Source: Taenia hydatigena
Taxonomy: Eukaryota; Platyhelminthes; Cestoda; Cyclophyllidea; Taeniidae
DNA length: 64,000 bases
Direction of reading: 5' to 3'
Assembly: GCA_036345935.2 (NCBI GenBank)
Contig: JADWOT020000005.1
Location: forward strand, 1-64,000
The position numbers and the translations under genes are program-made. Positions 11,061 through 24,192 of the stretch are shown here, piece by piece. The first letter of the stretch is position 1. Every line of letters begins with the position of its first letter. Under the pieces are notes generated by a model. That model was not told where the DNA came from, ran no database searches, and was given only the letters and a program-made list of their open reading frames with translations.

Positions 11061-13600
11061 CAATGTTAGTCTGATAGTGGTGGAAGTGGAGAGTGTTCAT
11101 GTGCTGGCAGTGTGTGAAGGCCACACTACCGCATCTGTTGACGGGGTAGAAGCATCAAACTCAGACTCCCCTTGAAATTTCTTTAAAGATATTTATGCAA
11201 TCTTTCACATTTAGCAAGCTCTGCACGGTCAGTGGAAACTAATCTCACATTTCCGTTGCAAAAATGAAATATTTATTGACTCCGTTCGTCTCCATGTCAA
11301 ACGAGAATGGATGCTAGTGTGTCATGCATGTTATATTTATCTCTTGACGCCATCCCGTTAAACAGGGACAGCATTTTGATTTCGAAAAGGAAGAAGTTGT
11401 GTCGGCAATAGGTGGCATAATTTGCAATTGCGCTAATGGAAGCTGAATTAGCAGATTAGACGAGAATGTCCTTTAAAACCTGTATATTTGACCCCGAGAA
11501 GGTACCCCACCAGAGGAAAAAGACTTTAGCGGTGTACTGAAAGGAATGATCCGGTGAGATAGAGTTTGTGGTACGAAGGTCAGTTTGTTGAATGCCTTTT
11601 TCGTCCTCTGTTTGTGTAACAACAGTCCATTGCACTCATTATCTTCGTCCAATATATTGGTCTGCTGGCCTTTCAACTGTCGCGCTGACATTGTACTGAT
11701 ACTTCCCTCCACTTGTTGACAGTGGTCTTTGAATAAAGCAAGGCCGCTAATCTAACGGTGTTGCACAATAAATTTATGGAATTACCCAACCGGATATAGG
11801 TTGGAACGCTTTTCCACAAGCTTAGGCTCGCATCGGTGCTTGTCAGGACGAAAGTGAAGCGATGTATGCACCAGATATGAAAGTAAAGATGGGTATTTTC
11901 AAGGCCGACGCAAATCTAATTGGAAGATTTACTACCGTATCCATGCTATGGTAGAACTTTAGAAAAATTATTTTAGAAATAAATGAATGGCGTCGCATTG
12001 TAGTGTGAGCTGAAGACATGCAACTTTAGACTGCGTGCTTCTAGCACTTTAAAAATTCGCTACAAACTACATAGATCAGGATTTCTAGGAATGAGTCAAT
12101 GCTGGCTTTCAATGCTTTGTTGTAGGGAAGATTTGTTCCATATGACAAGGATGGCGATTCCCTTGAGAATGCCATGTTATAAATGCGAAAGTTGAATAAA
12201 GGCGTGCTTATCGCCTCATTTACAAGTGGTTTGACATGGGTGGAAGGAAGGAGGGAGGAGAGGTTCATCCACATGACCTTACTCCCCGAAGACAGCACTT
12301 TTCTGATAAAACTGTAAATTCATCATGATTAAGTAGTGTTTAGCACAAACAACAATTCACCACCTCTGCTACTATTACGGCATCTTCCACGCCTTCCCTA
12401 CCACGCAGGCTTACTGACGCGTCAAGATAATTCTACTTTGTGTCCACACAGCTTTGCAATTTGCGCCATCCTCCCTCAAGGTCATCTTCATTGACTCACT
12501 GATCAATATTTCCACTTGATCCATCAATATGGCAAGCAATACACTGCACAATGTAAGTTACTCGCACTTCTAGAAACGTCGACTTGGTGTGAAGTTAGTG
12601 ACCGATTCCCCACTCGTCCTTGCCACACCGCCAATAATGCCTCCGACACTACCATTTTGCAGGAGGCGACCTGCTCGCACCGACTCACTCACCTTATCAC
12701 TTGCGAGAATTGTGCCGCAATTAAATGCGATGAAGTGAGTTAGTGGGCGCGTGCTGAATTGTTGGTAAATCGTAGGGTCGAAATTTGTTCTGATGTGTTC
12801 TCCGGTCTGATGGTGACCAATTGAATGCATTCGGCGTGGGGGGACCTCTTCCCAACCACAAATGACTATGCAAGTCTCGACGGCAAGGCAGGGATATTGG
12901 CTCTGTTTTGATTCGACACCAGTAAGAATGAGAACTGTATTTCGTTGCCTTTTATAGCTGTTTTGAGGTATTCTTTAGTCATTCGGTGACCACAGAGGTG
13001 CACGCGGCTCCTCTACTTCCTTTTTTTATTTCTGATTGAATTTGGCAGATCGTTTGGAGCTGGCAGAAGGTTTTACAGCAGGTTGAGGCGATTTTTCGCC
13101 CGCATCGTCAATTATTCATGCTGCCTGCTCGGACGCGCTGTAAAGAGGCCCACCAAACAGGGCGACGCGTCACAAACCACAAGTTATTAATTAGACAGCG
13201 GAATTACTAAACGACTACTGCGCGATCCCCAATGGACAATCGTTAGTACCTCCCATCTATCGAATTGGCTCAGAGACAAAGCTCAGCCATCACGGAGCTC
13301 GGTGGCAGTTGCAAAAGGACAGCAATCATCGAGTACGCCCCAACGGTCTCTCAATGAATAAAGATCAACCAAAAACATTAATGGAACTTCACAAGCCAAA
13401 TGACTTTCGTCCTTAATGATGCAAAATCCAAATGGTAAAGAGGATCTTCGCCTCGCCACCAAAATATTGCGGATTCCCTCAGCGAAAAAACAAATCTAAA
13501 CAAAATGATTGCAGAGAGTCGACAACTATCTAACTGTGAGGAGCCATCTGGAGAAGCGGAAGTAAGGAGAAGTTCTTATTATTAAAACGCTATCCAACGG
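11061..13600. other. Spacer section without recognised genes
   Basis: About 2.5 kb of AT-leaning sequence with short ORFs only. I found no similarity to the other repeated blocks. The one ORF with a protein-like composition is at 12041-12298 (minus). Confidence 0.5.
12041..12298 (-). CDS. Unrecognised ORF, possible exon or relic
   Basis: 85 codons from a GTG; the frame opens eight codons further upstream after a TGA, with no ATG before residue 9. Composition is protein-like (MWMNLSSLLPSTHVKPLV, then a Ser/Tyr/Asn-rich stretch and a hydrophobic end SFLEILIYVV). No motif is recognised, no paralogue is seen in the window, and neighbours are non-coding. It may equally be chance. Confidence 0.15.
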   Translation of the reverse strand: MLSSGSKVMWMNLSSLLPSTHVKPLVNEAISTPLFNFRIYNMAFSRESPSLSYGTNLPYNKALKASIDSFLEILIYVVCSEFLKC

Positions 13601-13719
13601 TTATTTAAGAAGCGCAACGTTGTATTTTGGTGATTTTTATGTCATAAACCAATTAATATCAAGATCTTCTCTAAGTTTTCGATACTGACCAATGGCTTTT
13701 GTGCACAATTTTGATTCCT

Positions 13720-14125
13720 TTCTTGTTGTCTTAAGGTCGCATTAGTCGAATGAAACATAAAGGTGTAATGCCTACGTTCCTTTAAACGTATATTGTAGAC
13801 AAAGGTCAGGAACATAACTTGAATCCCTCGACTCCGACACAGGCAATTCTACAACACTCTGCTAATACGCTATCAATCCACCATTTTGTCTAAGACAAAA
13901 GGCAGAGGATCTGGCACACTGTTGGCATGAATTCCAGCGGTGTTGCATGTGAAAAATAGAGGAATTGGCAAGTTGTCTATAGTCAAACCCAACGCTATAT
14001 CACCGCTGTTTAAGGTTGTAATAAAAGTATTCAGCACAAAAATTTGCACGTTTGTTGTTTGTTCATCTCGCTGTCTCGTCTACGCTCACTTGGATGGCAA
14101 TTGGACATTCGTTGGGTGCTGAGGC
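13720..14125 (+). repeat. Diverged copy of arm segment 2.28-2.70 kb inside the spacer
   Basis: Shared blocks include GGTGTAATGC, CAATTCTACAACAC, CTGCTAATACGCTAT, GGCAGAGGATC and AATTTGCACGTTT, in the same order and orientation as the left arm and as unit B (37.64-38.38 kb). This gives a third, independent state for the insertion site used at 37777 in unit B: here it is empty. Confidence 0.8.
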
Positions 14126-14130
14126 GAATT

Positions 14131-14334
14131 AAGGTGAAAGGTTCGCCATCTATACAATGGTTAGACACAGTGGTGCGACACTTCAAGCACTACCCGATAG
14201 CGAGACAGGTCATAGTGAGAACAGACCATCAGGCGCTGACCTCGTTGAAAACAATGAAGGAGACCGATCGCTCGGTTGTACGCTGGTACGAGCGACTGCA
14301 ACAATATGATCTCACTGTGCAGCACAGAAAATGA
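14131..14334 (+). pseudogene. Ty3/gypsy RNase H C-terminal fragment (right arm inner end)
   Basis: The frame 14044-14334 reads into VVRHFKHYPIARQ, RTDHQALTSL and VRWYERLQQYDL, the C-terminal RNase H and connection region. Bases 14131-14169 lie outside the palindrome but still match the RNase H relic at about 33115-33165 (shared GTTCGCCA and ATGGTTAGACA blocks). The right arm thus keeps slightly more of the element here than the left arm does. Confidence 0.85.
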
Positions 14335-14590
14335 GACTCGCATCGCAACGCGAATGCATTATCCCGCAGACCTATCTCAGTGGAAAGGCATAGCAGTGTA
14401 GTGGGAACCCTATTTTTAAGCGAACCGACTAAACATCAGTGGAGAGACACACAGAGTACAGATCCCGACACGTCCATGGTATACGACAGGTTCCTGGCAT
14501 CTTCGTCCAAGCCCACTGCAGAAGAGACATAATCGTCCAGCAAGGCAGCCGGGCAGATATAGCAACAATGGTCCAAACTCTCCCTGGAAG

Positions 14591-15083
14591 TTGAGGTCTT
14601 GTGGTGCCAAGAAGACGTCACGTCTCCCAAGCGTTGGCTGTTCCAGGTTCCCTAATACAAACAGCCCCTCAAGAGTTGCACGAACAGTTGGGTCACGTAG
14701 GCGAGTAAAAGATGGTGGAGGCCTCGACGAAGCGATACTGGTAGCCCTCTCTCTCCCCAGACGTGCAGGACTTCTGCCGAACCTGCATTACTTGCAGCAG
14801 GTTCAAGAACTCTCATTCCACAGCAGTTGCACCCCTGCAGCCTATGCCTACAGGATTTGCGAGCGAACGAGTGAGCATCGACATCATAGGTCCTCTACCA
14901 CTTACCAAGAGGAGAAGCCGATCTATCCTATTTATGGTTGACTACTTCACGAAAGTGGCCAAAGCAGAAATCATGAAGTCGCAAGACGCCGAGACAGTCG
15001 CGTCAACCATTTTCAATCGTTGGATCTGCCAACACGGAGTGCCTGAATCAGTCCATAGCCACCAAGGCTATTCAGACTTCTAA
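14591..15083 (+). pseudogene. Ty3/gypsy integrase, truncated (right arm)
   Basis: Mirror copy of 7763-8255 with the same broken zinc-finger frame, the same HSHQG (Asp to His) change and the same stop. The lesions therefore predate the inverted duplication, or were homogenised after it. Confidence 0.9.
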
Positions 15084-18000
15084 CAACAAGCATACTCCTT
15101 AACGCATTATGCGTTCAATTTAACATAAGTGCCTCAAGCATTATCATGCATTCCAACAAGGAAGCAAAAGAAATTATATGAAAAAGAACAAATCCTACAC
15201 AGTAAACTTTTCTCCCCTTGCGTATAATTTGGCAAGCACATATGTAGGTAAAATAGAAGAGTTGGTGGGATTCGCGGATAAGTGCAAATTAACGAGGACC
15301 GATAAATGACTTCTGATGATACGAAACGATTCAAGAGTAATAGCTTCATATTAAATAATGAAATTTCCATTCACGTAAAGCACTCGTGCATGTCTTTGTG
15401 CATATAAATGCAGTCTCGACCATTACCACCGAACAGAACCCGGAAACCCGACACGCAGTCACTCCTTAAATAACACTTGCGTGAGGAAAGTGTCACAGCA
15501 TCTCGAAATCACTGTACATTTGAAGAACACAAGTATTGCGAATACAGCAAGCGCGTTAAAGATTTTCAACATAGTGTACAGCATGCATAGTGTGGCATTA
15601 TAAACAAATAAATGATGACTAGACCACTGCTTACTCAAAGCTGAGGTCAGGTGGTGCGAGGACATGATTTGTTTACTTCTCGTCGGCGAAGAGCACATGC
15701 AAAGGGGACAGCGGAGGCTACTTCTAGCTCTCAAGCTCTTTAAGACACTTGGGCCCTGCCTACCTATCTTACTTCCCCTTTAGTGCTCTAGATTCCTAAC
15801 GCTAGAGGAAGTCAAAGCCATAGGAGTTCGGAGTCCGTTTTCCCCTTCGGAGCCAGTGCCATCCGTTTGGTCATGCAGTTCATGTGTGTTGACCGCCTCT
15901 TGACCAAAAAGTGCATTCAAACAGGCGTGCATTCCAAAAACTGCAGGTCACCTTTTCAATCCGAACGTCAGTGCTCTACCTCGGCTTCCTATCGCACGAG
16001 AGATATGCCGTTGCACAGGCGCATATTAACGCGGTGAACTGCGAAGGGTTGAGCTCACGGTTGCGCTTTGCAGACGATTTAGCTTGCTGGTGGGATTACT
16101 CGGAGGGCAGCGCTATAATCCACGGCGAATCAGATGGGAGGCCAGCAACAAAGACGAACAAAGCTCAAATGAACTCTTCGATTCAGTCGGTGCAATTAAT
16201 CCACCTTTAAAAGCGGCGAAAGATGCAAAAAAACATTCACAAAACCCTTCATTTCATACGTCTTAGAGTTAGTGCACTTTTGCCACTTTTATGCAGGCAC
16301 ATTGTGGAAAATTGCCCCGTTTAGGTCATTCATGAGTGCTACCATGACCACCTTTGCCCATAAGAAAAGAAAGCGCGTTTTATCATGGGACATGCACCAT
16401 TCAAGGTGACGTTTATTGCGCCGATGGCTATGAACTCTTCCGTGATGGGCTTCACACGTAACTGTGGGAAATTCGCAGGTGAATTAATGCATGCACCCCA
16501 CTAATTGTCCCATCCCTCCAATTCCCTGACCGACTAGTGATTCCACAGCTTCACCGACCGTGTATCCGGTTGATTGATTGAGTCACTGATTTATTCAGTG
16601 ATGTATTCACCTCCCTGCCCCTTTATTTTCCTTTATGCTGGTCCGCTGATCCACCGAAAGTCTAGCCCCTTCTTTAGTCCACTCGTCAATGAAGGTGGCG
16701 GCACAATATTGGGGCCGTAGATGTGGTATTCCTCCCTCTTTCCTTGGTTGCGTGGAAATCCAGTAGCTAGCGCGTACGGCTTGCGGGTGTTTTTCTTCCA
16801 TCATTGACACGTTTAATGGCTGACACTGCCACATTTCGCACATTTGAAACCCATTTTCATGGCTAAGTAGTAGCATGTCATTTTCTACCAATTCATGACA
16901 CACACAACAGTGGACAGCCTACTTTAAGATGCGCTCGTCACCCATGTCAACAAGCAACTGCAGGGCAACATGATAAAAACACTTTCACACCTCCCAAAGC
17001 AAAATATTACGCAGCGGTCAACAGCGCTCTCATACGCAACAAAACATCTCCATCACTACTGTATACATAACCACTGCAGCGCCTTCAGCCCTTCCCTCAC
17101 CCCAAGAACACCAAATAAGACACAACATTCAAGCAGAATACACATCTAGTACACATACCCACGACCCACTACTCAGTGAAAGTACAACGGCGAGGAAAAC
17201 AAGTGGCCCCACCACCAACACTCGTAATTTAGCGAACTACCGATGCGTTACACAGTCCAACTCTCCACCTCCAGCGCCATCCTCCGTGCTCTCCTTGGTA
17301 ATTGTGCTGCACCTGCAATCTCCTCCCCACCTTTTATGGCCAAAGCGCATCCCGCAGGGAATGATGCGGGTCCACCGACCACCATGCCTACAAGCAAAAT
17401 TCCAAATCCTGTCAACGATAAGACCTCAAGACCATGACATTAACAGGACAACTAAGACTTGAGGTGGCTATCGGTCTCAAACCTAGTGCCACATGGCAAC
17501 CATACGATGACAAAGTTAACTACCTGCATTAGGTAGCAGCAACACTCAGTACCATTAACCAACAGATGTAGTCGTTAAACACACACCCATGGAACCAAGT
17601 GGGGCACCAAGTCAATGGACATTTACCGCTTCTCCTACCAATTAATCGCACTTTGGCAATATGTCACATTACTCACTGTAGCACACAAGCCTGTAGCCGT
17701 CAATGAAAACGCCTCCTTGCGTAAGTTATGCATGCACAGAAACTTCTCAACAACTTGCGTCGAATTTCTCTAGCATTAGCCAAACCACTTTTACGCATAT
17801 ACAGCTCACACTAACCACAATGCCGACTACTTCACAACTACCTCGTATTGGCTTCACCTCACACCATACAACTATCAAAGGCGACAGAACCTGAACATCC
17901 TATTTTAAAACAAACAAGCAAAACTAGTATTTGTGGACCAACGATAACATCAGACTTAATTTATGCAACATTTCGTCTTACAGGAAAGTACTCACCAGAC

Positions 18001-19228
18001 TACTGCTTAGCACCAGAACACCGCATCCAGTCTTTCCTAACTCCTCCGAACACAAAGTCACGCTACTTATGTCCTGCGCAAGTGAACATTCAACATCGAG
18101 CAGGGAAACCTTCAGCAGGATCGATTGGTCGAATGTCTGCAACACCACATCTGTCAACGACGACGACGACGAGTTCAGGGGCGCATAGTGCCGTCTCAGT
18201 GGACACCCATGGGCTGGCTTCTACAGCCACATTCTCCTTCTTCGATACCACCGTCAGCAACGACGCATGTTGTTGGCAGGACCCCGTAACCAACATAGGA
18301 CCTAACTAGTTAAATACAAAAATACTGCGCTACCAAGTTTTGCGCCCAAAATTAGCACTCAGTACTGTTCAATAATGTCTACATGCTTATCACAAAATAC
18401 TCCAAGAAAAAAATACTCTTGCCGGGCTTTGCACCTGCAACGAATCTAGCACCGTGCAGTGCCAGGTGATTGGTAGATTTTTCCCTTTGTTTCCAACAGA
18501 ATAGACCCCTCCTGCCATAATCTCTCCCTTTTGATATCATCCACTATCCAACCAACCGCCAGGACAGCTTCAACAGCTCCCCTTCAAAATTATTCTGCGA
18601 AACGATCAAGCGATGAAAAGTGCTGTTGCTGGATAACACTCAGCGTTGCTAGGTAACACTTCCACGCCCAGCATATAATGCCGCATCAAAAATACACATT
18701 CCCGTCAAGTGAAATAATGAAGACCAACATGCATACCAAGTGAGTCTTAATCCTTACTGAAGCTCCTCCTTTCTAAACAAATGACGCCTCACAGCTGAAA
18801 TTCAAGCATGCCTTCAAGCACCAGACGCTTCACACAACAACGATGACTCAAATCTACCGCGTAAAGACGGTTCGGCACAACAAATCGCACGATTAAGTTT
18901 CGTTATTCCACAACAAAATTGGTCTCCAAATTCTGTCTGCTTTGTCTCTTGCATTTGATGAAACGCGTGCAACGCCAAAACTCAACAATGGCGATAGATT
19001 GACAGGCATTTATTTATACGCATGTGCAAAGTAGTAATCCATAATAAACAGCCAAAATATATTTCCCAAAAAGAGAAAGAACTATGACCATACAATATTG
19101 CTTACTCAAGGCCTAACTCGATTGTTCAAGGATTCAATTCAAATCATTGGCAAACACCATAAGACATTCGAGACCAAAGATAAGGCATGTGGTTTTGAGC
19201 GCGTGTAATTTCTAGGTTTAATGATGCT

Positions 19229-19409
19229 TGCACTACTTTGTTTGTTCTGACTACTGGTTTCAGACACTTGGGTGGCCACATTGCCCCAGTTGGGTGGACT
19301 GGCCTCCAAGCCATGCTTACAGCTCCGTTCTCTCTGCTTGCTGAATATGCATATTCTGCTTTAGCATTATGTCCCGTTTTGCCATCAAGGAAGGCTTGGC
19401 TTGTGGTAG
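19229..19409 (+). mobile_element. Old, diverged solo LTR (right arm)
   Basis: Mirror copy of 3437-3617, including its private substitutions. Confidence 0.75.
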
Positions 19410-19887
19410 TGCTTATATACATTAAGGTGACTGATATTAAATCGCCACTTTTGTGAGGTTATTATTGAACAAGTGTCCATCCTGCTTAGGACCTTTGAAT
19501 CCATTGAAGTTTGTTAGTCTGCAACAAGTCTGCAGAGAGATTTACGGTACCACCGATAAGGTGTGCAATCAGATAAAATTTGTACCGCCGTCGTTTTCCC
19601 GGTGGGCTGTGCATAAATTCACAACTTGTACATTCATTTTGCACAAACGAATTTCCTTTGTTTGTTTATTTTATATTCCCTAACACGTGTTTCATGCAAC
19701 TTTTGGGTTACGGAAGTCTAATGAGCAATGTTATCAACGTCAAGCGACAACGGATGTGTATGATTGCGCCCTTAACTGCAACTGAGTGTCGATAACGTAA
19801 AAATAAACGCAAAAACAAAATGCGCGCATTCAACGAATGCAACTGTGGGACCTTGCGACTTACCTTAGGGTAAAATTAGGCATACCG

Positions 19888-20072
19888 TGATACTTTGTTT
19901 GTTAGAACTGCCGATTTCTGTCAAGGTCACAGAGGTGGCCGTACTGCCCTAACTGCGTGGGCTGGACTCCGGGCCATGCCAGCAGCCTATTTCCCTCTGT
20001 CCGGTGAATATATGCATTCTACCCTGCCACTTTGCCTTCTTTTGCCCTAAGGGAGCCTCAAGACGCTACACA
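19888..20072 (+). mobile_element. Solo LTR of the TRIM-like family (right arm)
   Basis: Mirror copy of the solo LTR at 2774-2958, with the same flanking 5 bp duplication in complement. Confidence 0.9.
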
Positions 20073-22075
20073 TACCGCTTGAGCAGAACAAATATGCTCA
20101 GTGCGTGGATGGAACCAGAAATACTAGCTTGGTATGGAGGTTGGGCCACTCAACGAAGTCGCAATGGTCATCCAATTGATCGTAGATGAGACTGACAGCT
20201 GAACAATCAAAAAACGTGCAAATTTGTGTGCTACATACTCTTGTTACTACGCTAAATAGTAGTGGCATGGTGTTTGGTTTGAAAGCAACAACTAGCTGAG
20301 TCCTCCACTTTCCACAGACAACACCTCAGTACTTCACGCTGATAGTGCACTGATCCTCTGCCACTGCCTAATGCAAGAACGTTGATTACTCTGAGACGCC
20401 AAGAATGCCTTAGACGAAATGGCTAATTAATAGCGTATTAGCAGTGTGTTGTAGAATTGGCTGTGTTGAAATTGAGAGATTCAAATTGTGTTCCTGCCCT
20501 CACTTTCAATGTTCGTCTAAAGAAACGCAAGCATTACACCATTATAGCACCAACCAATGTGAGTTGTAAAAGCCTCAAGAAGTCAACCTTTGCACACATA
20601 TAACTAGTTAGTAATGAAAAGCTGTGCTTTATGTGACCTACAAATGCCTTGGAAAATTTGATTTGTCTTTTTTTTACTTTTAAAACAAAAAAGTTTTTGT
20701 TTTTGCCGTGATTCTTAAGGTCGATTGGAAATCCTGCGATAACCATTTGTTTCATCGTACCTAATGCTCCTTTTACGTATCTAGCGGCATATGTGAGGGG
20801 TTAGGCTTTGATGTGATGGTGGCTGTGCGTGGTGTGCGGTTCGCGCTAACGAGTCCAGGTGTGTAAGTATCCTTGTTTGTAAATTTTGATGTATTTTATG
20901 CGTATGCATAAGAGACCCTTTATTATTGGCGTGAAAGTGTGACTAGCGACTTTTGAGGCTTGCTGAATTCGTGGTTCGTGCAATGCTCGTGGTGGAGTAC
21001 TCAGGTTCCATTAACTCATTTAATTAGATGCTTAAGTGCATTTGACACTAGGGTGGTCTCTGCTGATCTTGCCTGTTTCAAGTTGTTGATTTTCCTATTA
21101 CTGGATACAATTGCTGCATTTGTGGGCAATGAATTGCATATGGAGTCGGTGGGTATGCCACTTGAGAGCAGTCGAACTATTACAGACTAGTCAGAGACAA
21201 CTTTCTTGGTTATGTGGCGATTATAGAGGCAATTACAAAGTAGATTCGAGGAGACGGTAAGCGGAGAGTGCAGCGAATTTTCGTCTCTAGCGCATTGCTG
21301 AATTGAAACCGAAGGGTTTAAGCGTGGATGGGAGCAGATGCGTAAGTGTTCACTATCTTCTTACCAACGTTGCATACATTTGATGTGCTGATTAATGCAG
21401 AGTGACCTAATGTCGTGTCTCGAACGCGTTATCCTTATTTGTTTGTTATAATTGGCTGAAGTGAAGTGTCATAAGCATATTGGGTGAGGTTGGAGCCGTG
21501 AAACATACGTAGGAGTGTTCTTGGTGAATGAATGCATTTATTTTATGCAAACGAAGTTTTCATGAAAAAACAATGGAACATCTAAGCTGTGGTGAAGCCG
21601 TTGAAAAGAGGGTTTGTAAAGTCATGTTTTGAGGGTTCATCCGTTTTCTGTAACGTACTATATAAAGTGGTCGTTTAATGGCCATTTTAGACGGATGTTG
21701 CTTGCGTTGGACACGAGGTAGCCGATGAACACGTAGGGTCGTGGTGGTCGATTGTTTGTCTGTGGAACGCCGTCGCCGTTGTTTCTGTTGTGATTTTTGT
21801 ATTTCCTTCCATGGATCTCTGTCGGAATCTGGTAGCGTTGCCATTTCCCTTCGGTGTTTCCAAATTATTAATTATTAATAAAGTAAAGCTAAACGTCGCA
21901 AATAAGTTAGTAGGTTGAGTTGACACACCTTTATAGCAACTGATTGTCCGTGTAGTTGAGCCTAAGTTAGTAGTCCACAGAAAAGATGGCCACAAAACAA
22001 ATCAAATACATGTGAAAAAACATTACATTTATATGTCATCGTGGTATCACAATGTGAAGGTAAACTTGTCTTGCC

Positions 22076-23340
22076 AAAATCGGTATTAAAAGTTTTTAAT
22101 GTTGAAACACAAAACTCCTAAAGCAGTCGCCTCCTGCCTAGTTATGAGGAGGTATCTGTACATATTGTGACGAAATGGAAGTATTCTGTATGTAAGCACC
22201 TGTTGGTAGTAAGGCGGTAGTCTGCGTTATCGCGACGCCAACGAGTCTTCCCTTTAGATTCAGCATCACGTTTTATGTAATCGTTAAAACGGCGAAGAGC
22301 TGAGGCACTTGGCTCCTACGTCTGCTGCAAGGAGCCGTCGGTAGAAATTGATTAAATGGAGGTTTTCTGTGCGTGAGCACCTCTTGGCGATAGGGCGGAG
22401 GTCTCTGTAATTGCGGTACCGACGCGTGTTTCCTTTACAATCCGTATCACGTTTTTTGTTGTTGAGACAGAACTGCTGAGCGTGTCGGCTCCTACGTCTG
22501 TTGTAAGGAGCCGTGAGTAGAGATTGTGACGAAATGGAGGTGTTCTGTGCGTGAGGACCTCTTGGTAATAAGGGGTAGTCTGTATCATCGCGGCACCGAC
22601 GCGTCTCTCCTTTGCGATCCGATTCACGTTTTTTATTGTTAAGCAGATCTAATGAACCAGTCGCGTTTTGTCTTTGTCATGAGGAGCTGTGGGGTCAGAT
22701 TGCGACGAAATGGCGCCTCGGATACACTTTTTGTGTGGCCATCTCCCGTTAACATCGCGGCTGCAATGCGGCGCTTCTTTTAAATCCGTTTTGAATTTTT
22801 AATTTTGAAGGCTGCGTCTAGATTTTCCTTTGACGAGCTCTCTACTCAGATAGTGATGAAACGGACACATTTTATAGCTGGGCACTTCTTGGTAATCGAG
22901 CGGCACTTTGTGTTGTCGCGTCACCAACGTGGCTCTCTTTTTGAATCCTTTTTAGGTTTTTAACGTTGAAACGGAGAATTGCTCGGCCTGTTGCCTCCTG
23001 TCTTGCTCTTGGGAGTTCCCGTGTAAGTTGGTGACGGAATTGATGCAGTCTCTACCTGGGCAGCGCTTTTCAGTAGCGCGGTGGCATGGTCATCATGGTA
23101 GCCACGTGGCTCTCTTTTAATCCGTTTCGAGTTTTATTAGTAAAAAGGAGAATTGGTAACTTAGTTGCCTCCTGTTTTTGCTGTGCGAATTTGTCGTGGC
23201 ATTCTCCAGATGTTTGCGCATTGGTGGTAGTGCTCTAGCCTACTTTTCCGTGTCTTCAACACTGCGCTTCTTTTCGATCGGTACGTAATGGATTCGTTAT
23301 TGGTTTGAAATTGCCATTTCGGCGCTTCTTTGTTGCCTGT
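22076..23340. repeat. ~178 bp tandem repeat (right arm and outer flank, about 7 units)
   Basis: Mirror copy of 1-770 followed by about three further, more diverged units beyond 22845. These are recognisable by the repeated TTGCCTCCTGT and ATCCGTTT..GTTTT landmarks near 22990, 23110-23175 and 23270-23340. The array therefore runs straight through the point where the left arm leaves the window. Confidence 0.75.
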
Positions 23341-24125
23341 TTTTAAATACCATTTTTATAATGAGAACTCCTCCGTGCTTTTGTGTCTCTTATGGGCTTA
23401 TCACGGTCAGATTGTTGAATTGACCTTTATTCTGTGAGAGACCATCTAGGTGTGCTCGATGACTGTTGTGCACCTTCAAATGCCGCCAAGTTGCGCGATG
23501 GCTGTGTGTCGCTTTCCCACTTTGAAGGGTTGGTGCCACCGTGGGTTCTTGATTGTGAATCGCACAGCATTTGTTCACTAAGTCCGCCGCCAAATTCATA
23601 ACTTGTGTACTCTGAAAAATCGCCCTGTATGACGGGCCTTTTTGCCGTCCGTCCGCACAGACAGCACGTGTTGAAGACGCGGGCGATGTATCTCCTCAAC
23701 GTTGTACGAATTCTTCTGCCAATTCCATGTGGTCCGTCCATTTTAATCTGAAATAAGTGAGGAAGTAGAGGAGCCACGGGAGGAAAAAGCGATTAGATGT
23801 AGTAAAGTGAGTTGGCGGGTGTGTGGGTGAGTGAGTGGGTGAATGGGTGGGTGGACGATAAGGTGTTGGCGGAAAGTGGAGTTGAAATTAATAAGGCAAC
23901 CAACTAGGCATGCGACGAGCAACGAAAGGAGATCTTACTTCACCCAGGATAGAACTGTCGACCTGGTAGACTAGAATGACAAGCTAGAGGAGAGGATGAG
24001 ATGAATGTGTCTTGGCACTTCAATACACACAGTCAGGCATATACACACGCAGACGTTCCTACCTGTTTTGGTGAGAGACCGATGGAGGCGACCTTTTAAA
24101 AGGACGAAAACAAAGATTGGTAATG

Positions 24126-24192
24126 GCACACACACACACACGCACACACACAAACTGGGGCAACCAAACAGACAGACAGACAGGCAGGCAGG
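24126..24192. repeat. (CA)n and (CAGA)/(CAGG)n microsatellites
   Basis: A CA tract with one G interruption (24126-24152), followed by CAGA and CAGG repeats (24168-24192). Absent from the paralogous position near 46750. Confidence 0.95.

Larger units (their letters stand above)
8677..14169. other. Non-palindromic spacer between the palindrome arms
   Basis: 5493 bp without a mirror copy. The first 2.4 kb is the 5' two thirds of a minus-strand gypsy relic. 11.06-13.6 kb has no recognised content. 13.72-14.12 kb is a diverged plus-strand copy of arm sequence 2.28-2.70 kb, and 14131-14169 is a plus-strand RNase H scrap leading into the right arm. Confidence 0.85.
14170..22845. repeat. Right arm of giant palindrome (inverted repeat)
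   Basis: Reverse-complement copy of 1-8676. Its outer end is not a boundary: the tandem repeat simply continues to about 23340, and the partner sequence lies outside the window. Its inner end abuts a ~38 bp piece of RNase H relic (14131-14169) that the left arm lacks. It has the same contents as the left arm in mirror order: integrase/RNase H remnant, 15.1-16.4 kb unique-looking sequence, unit sequence, two solo LTRs and tandem repeat. Confidence 0.95.

Noticed and set aside
15313..15335. Hammerhead-ribozyme-like core (CTGATGA followed closely by GAAAC) in the right arm, mirrored at 7511-7533
   Set aside because: No room for a stem II between the two boxes and no pairing flanks for stems I and III; such a match is expected by chance in this length.
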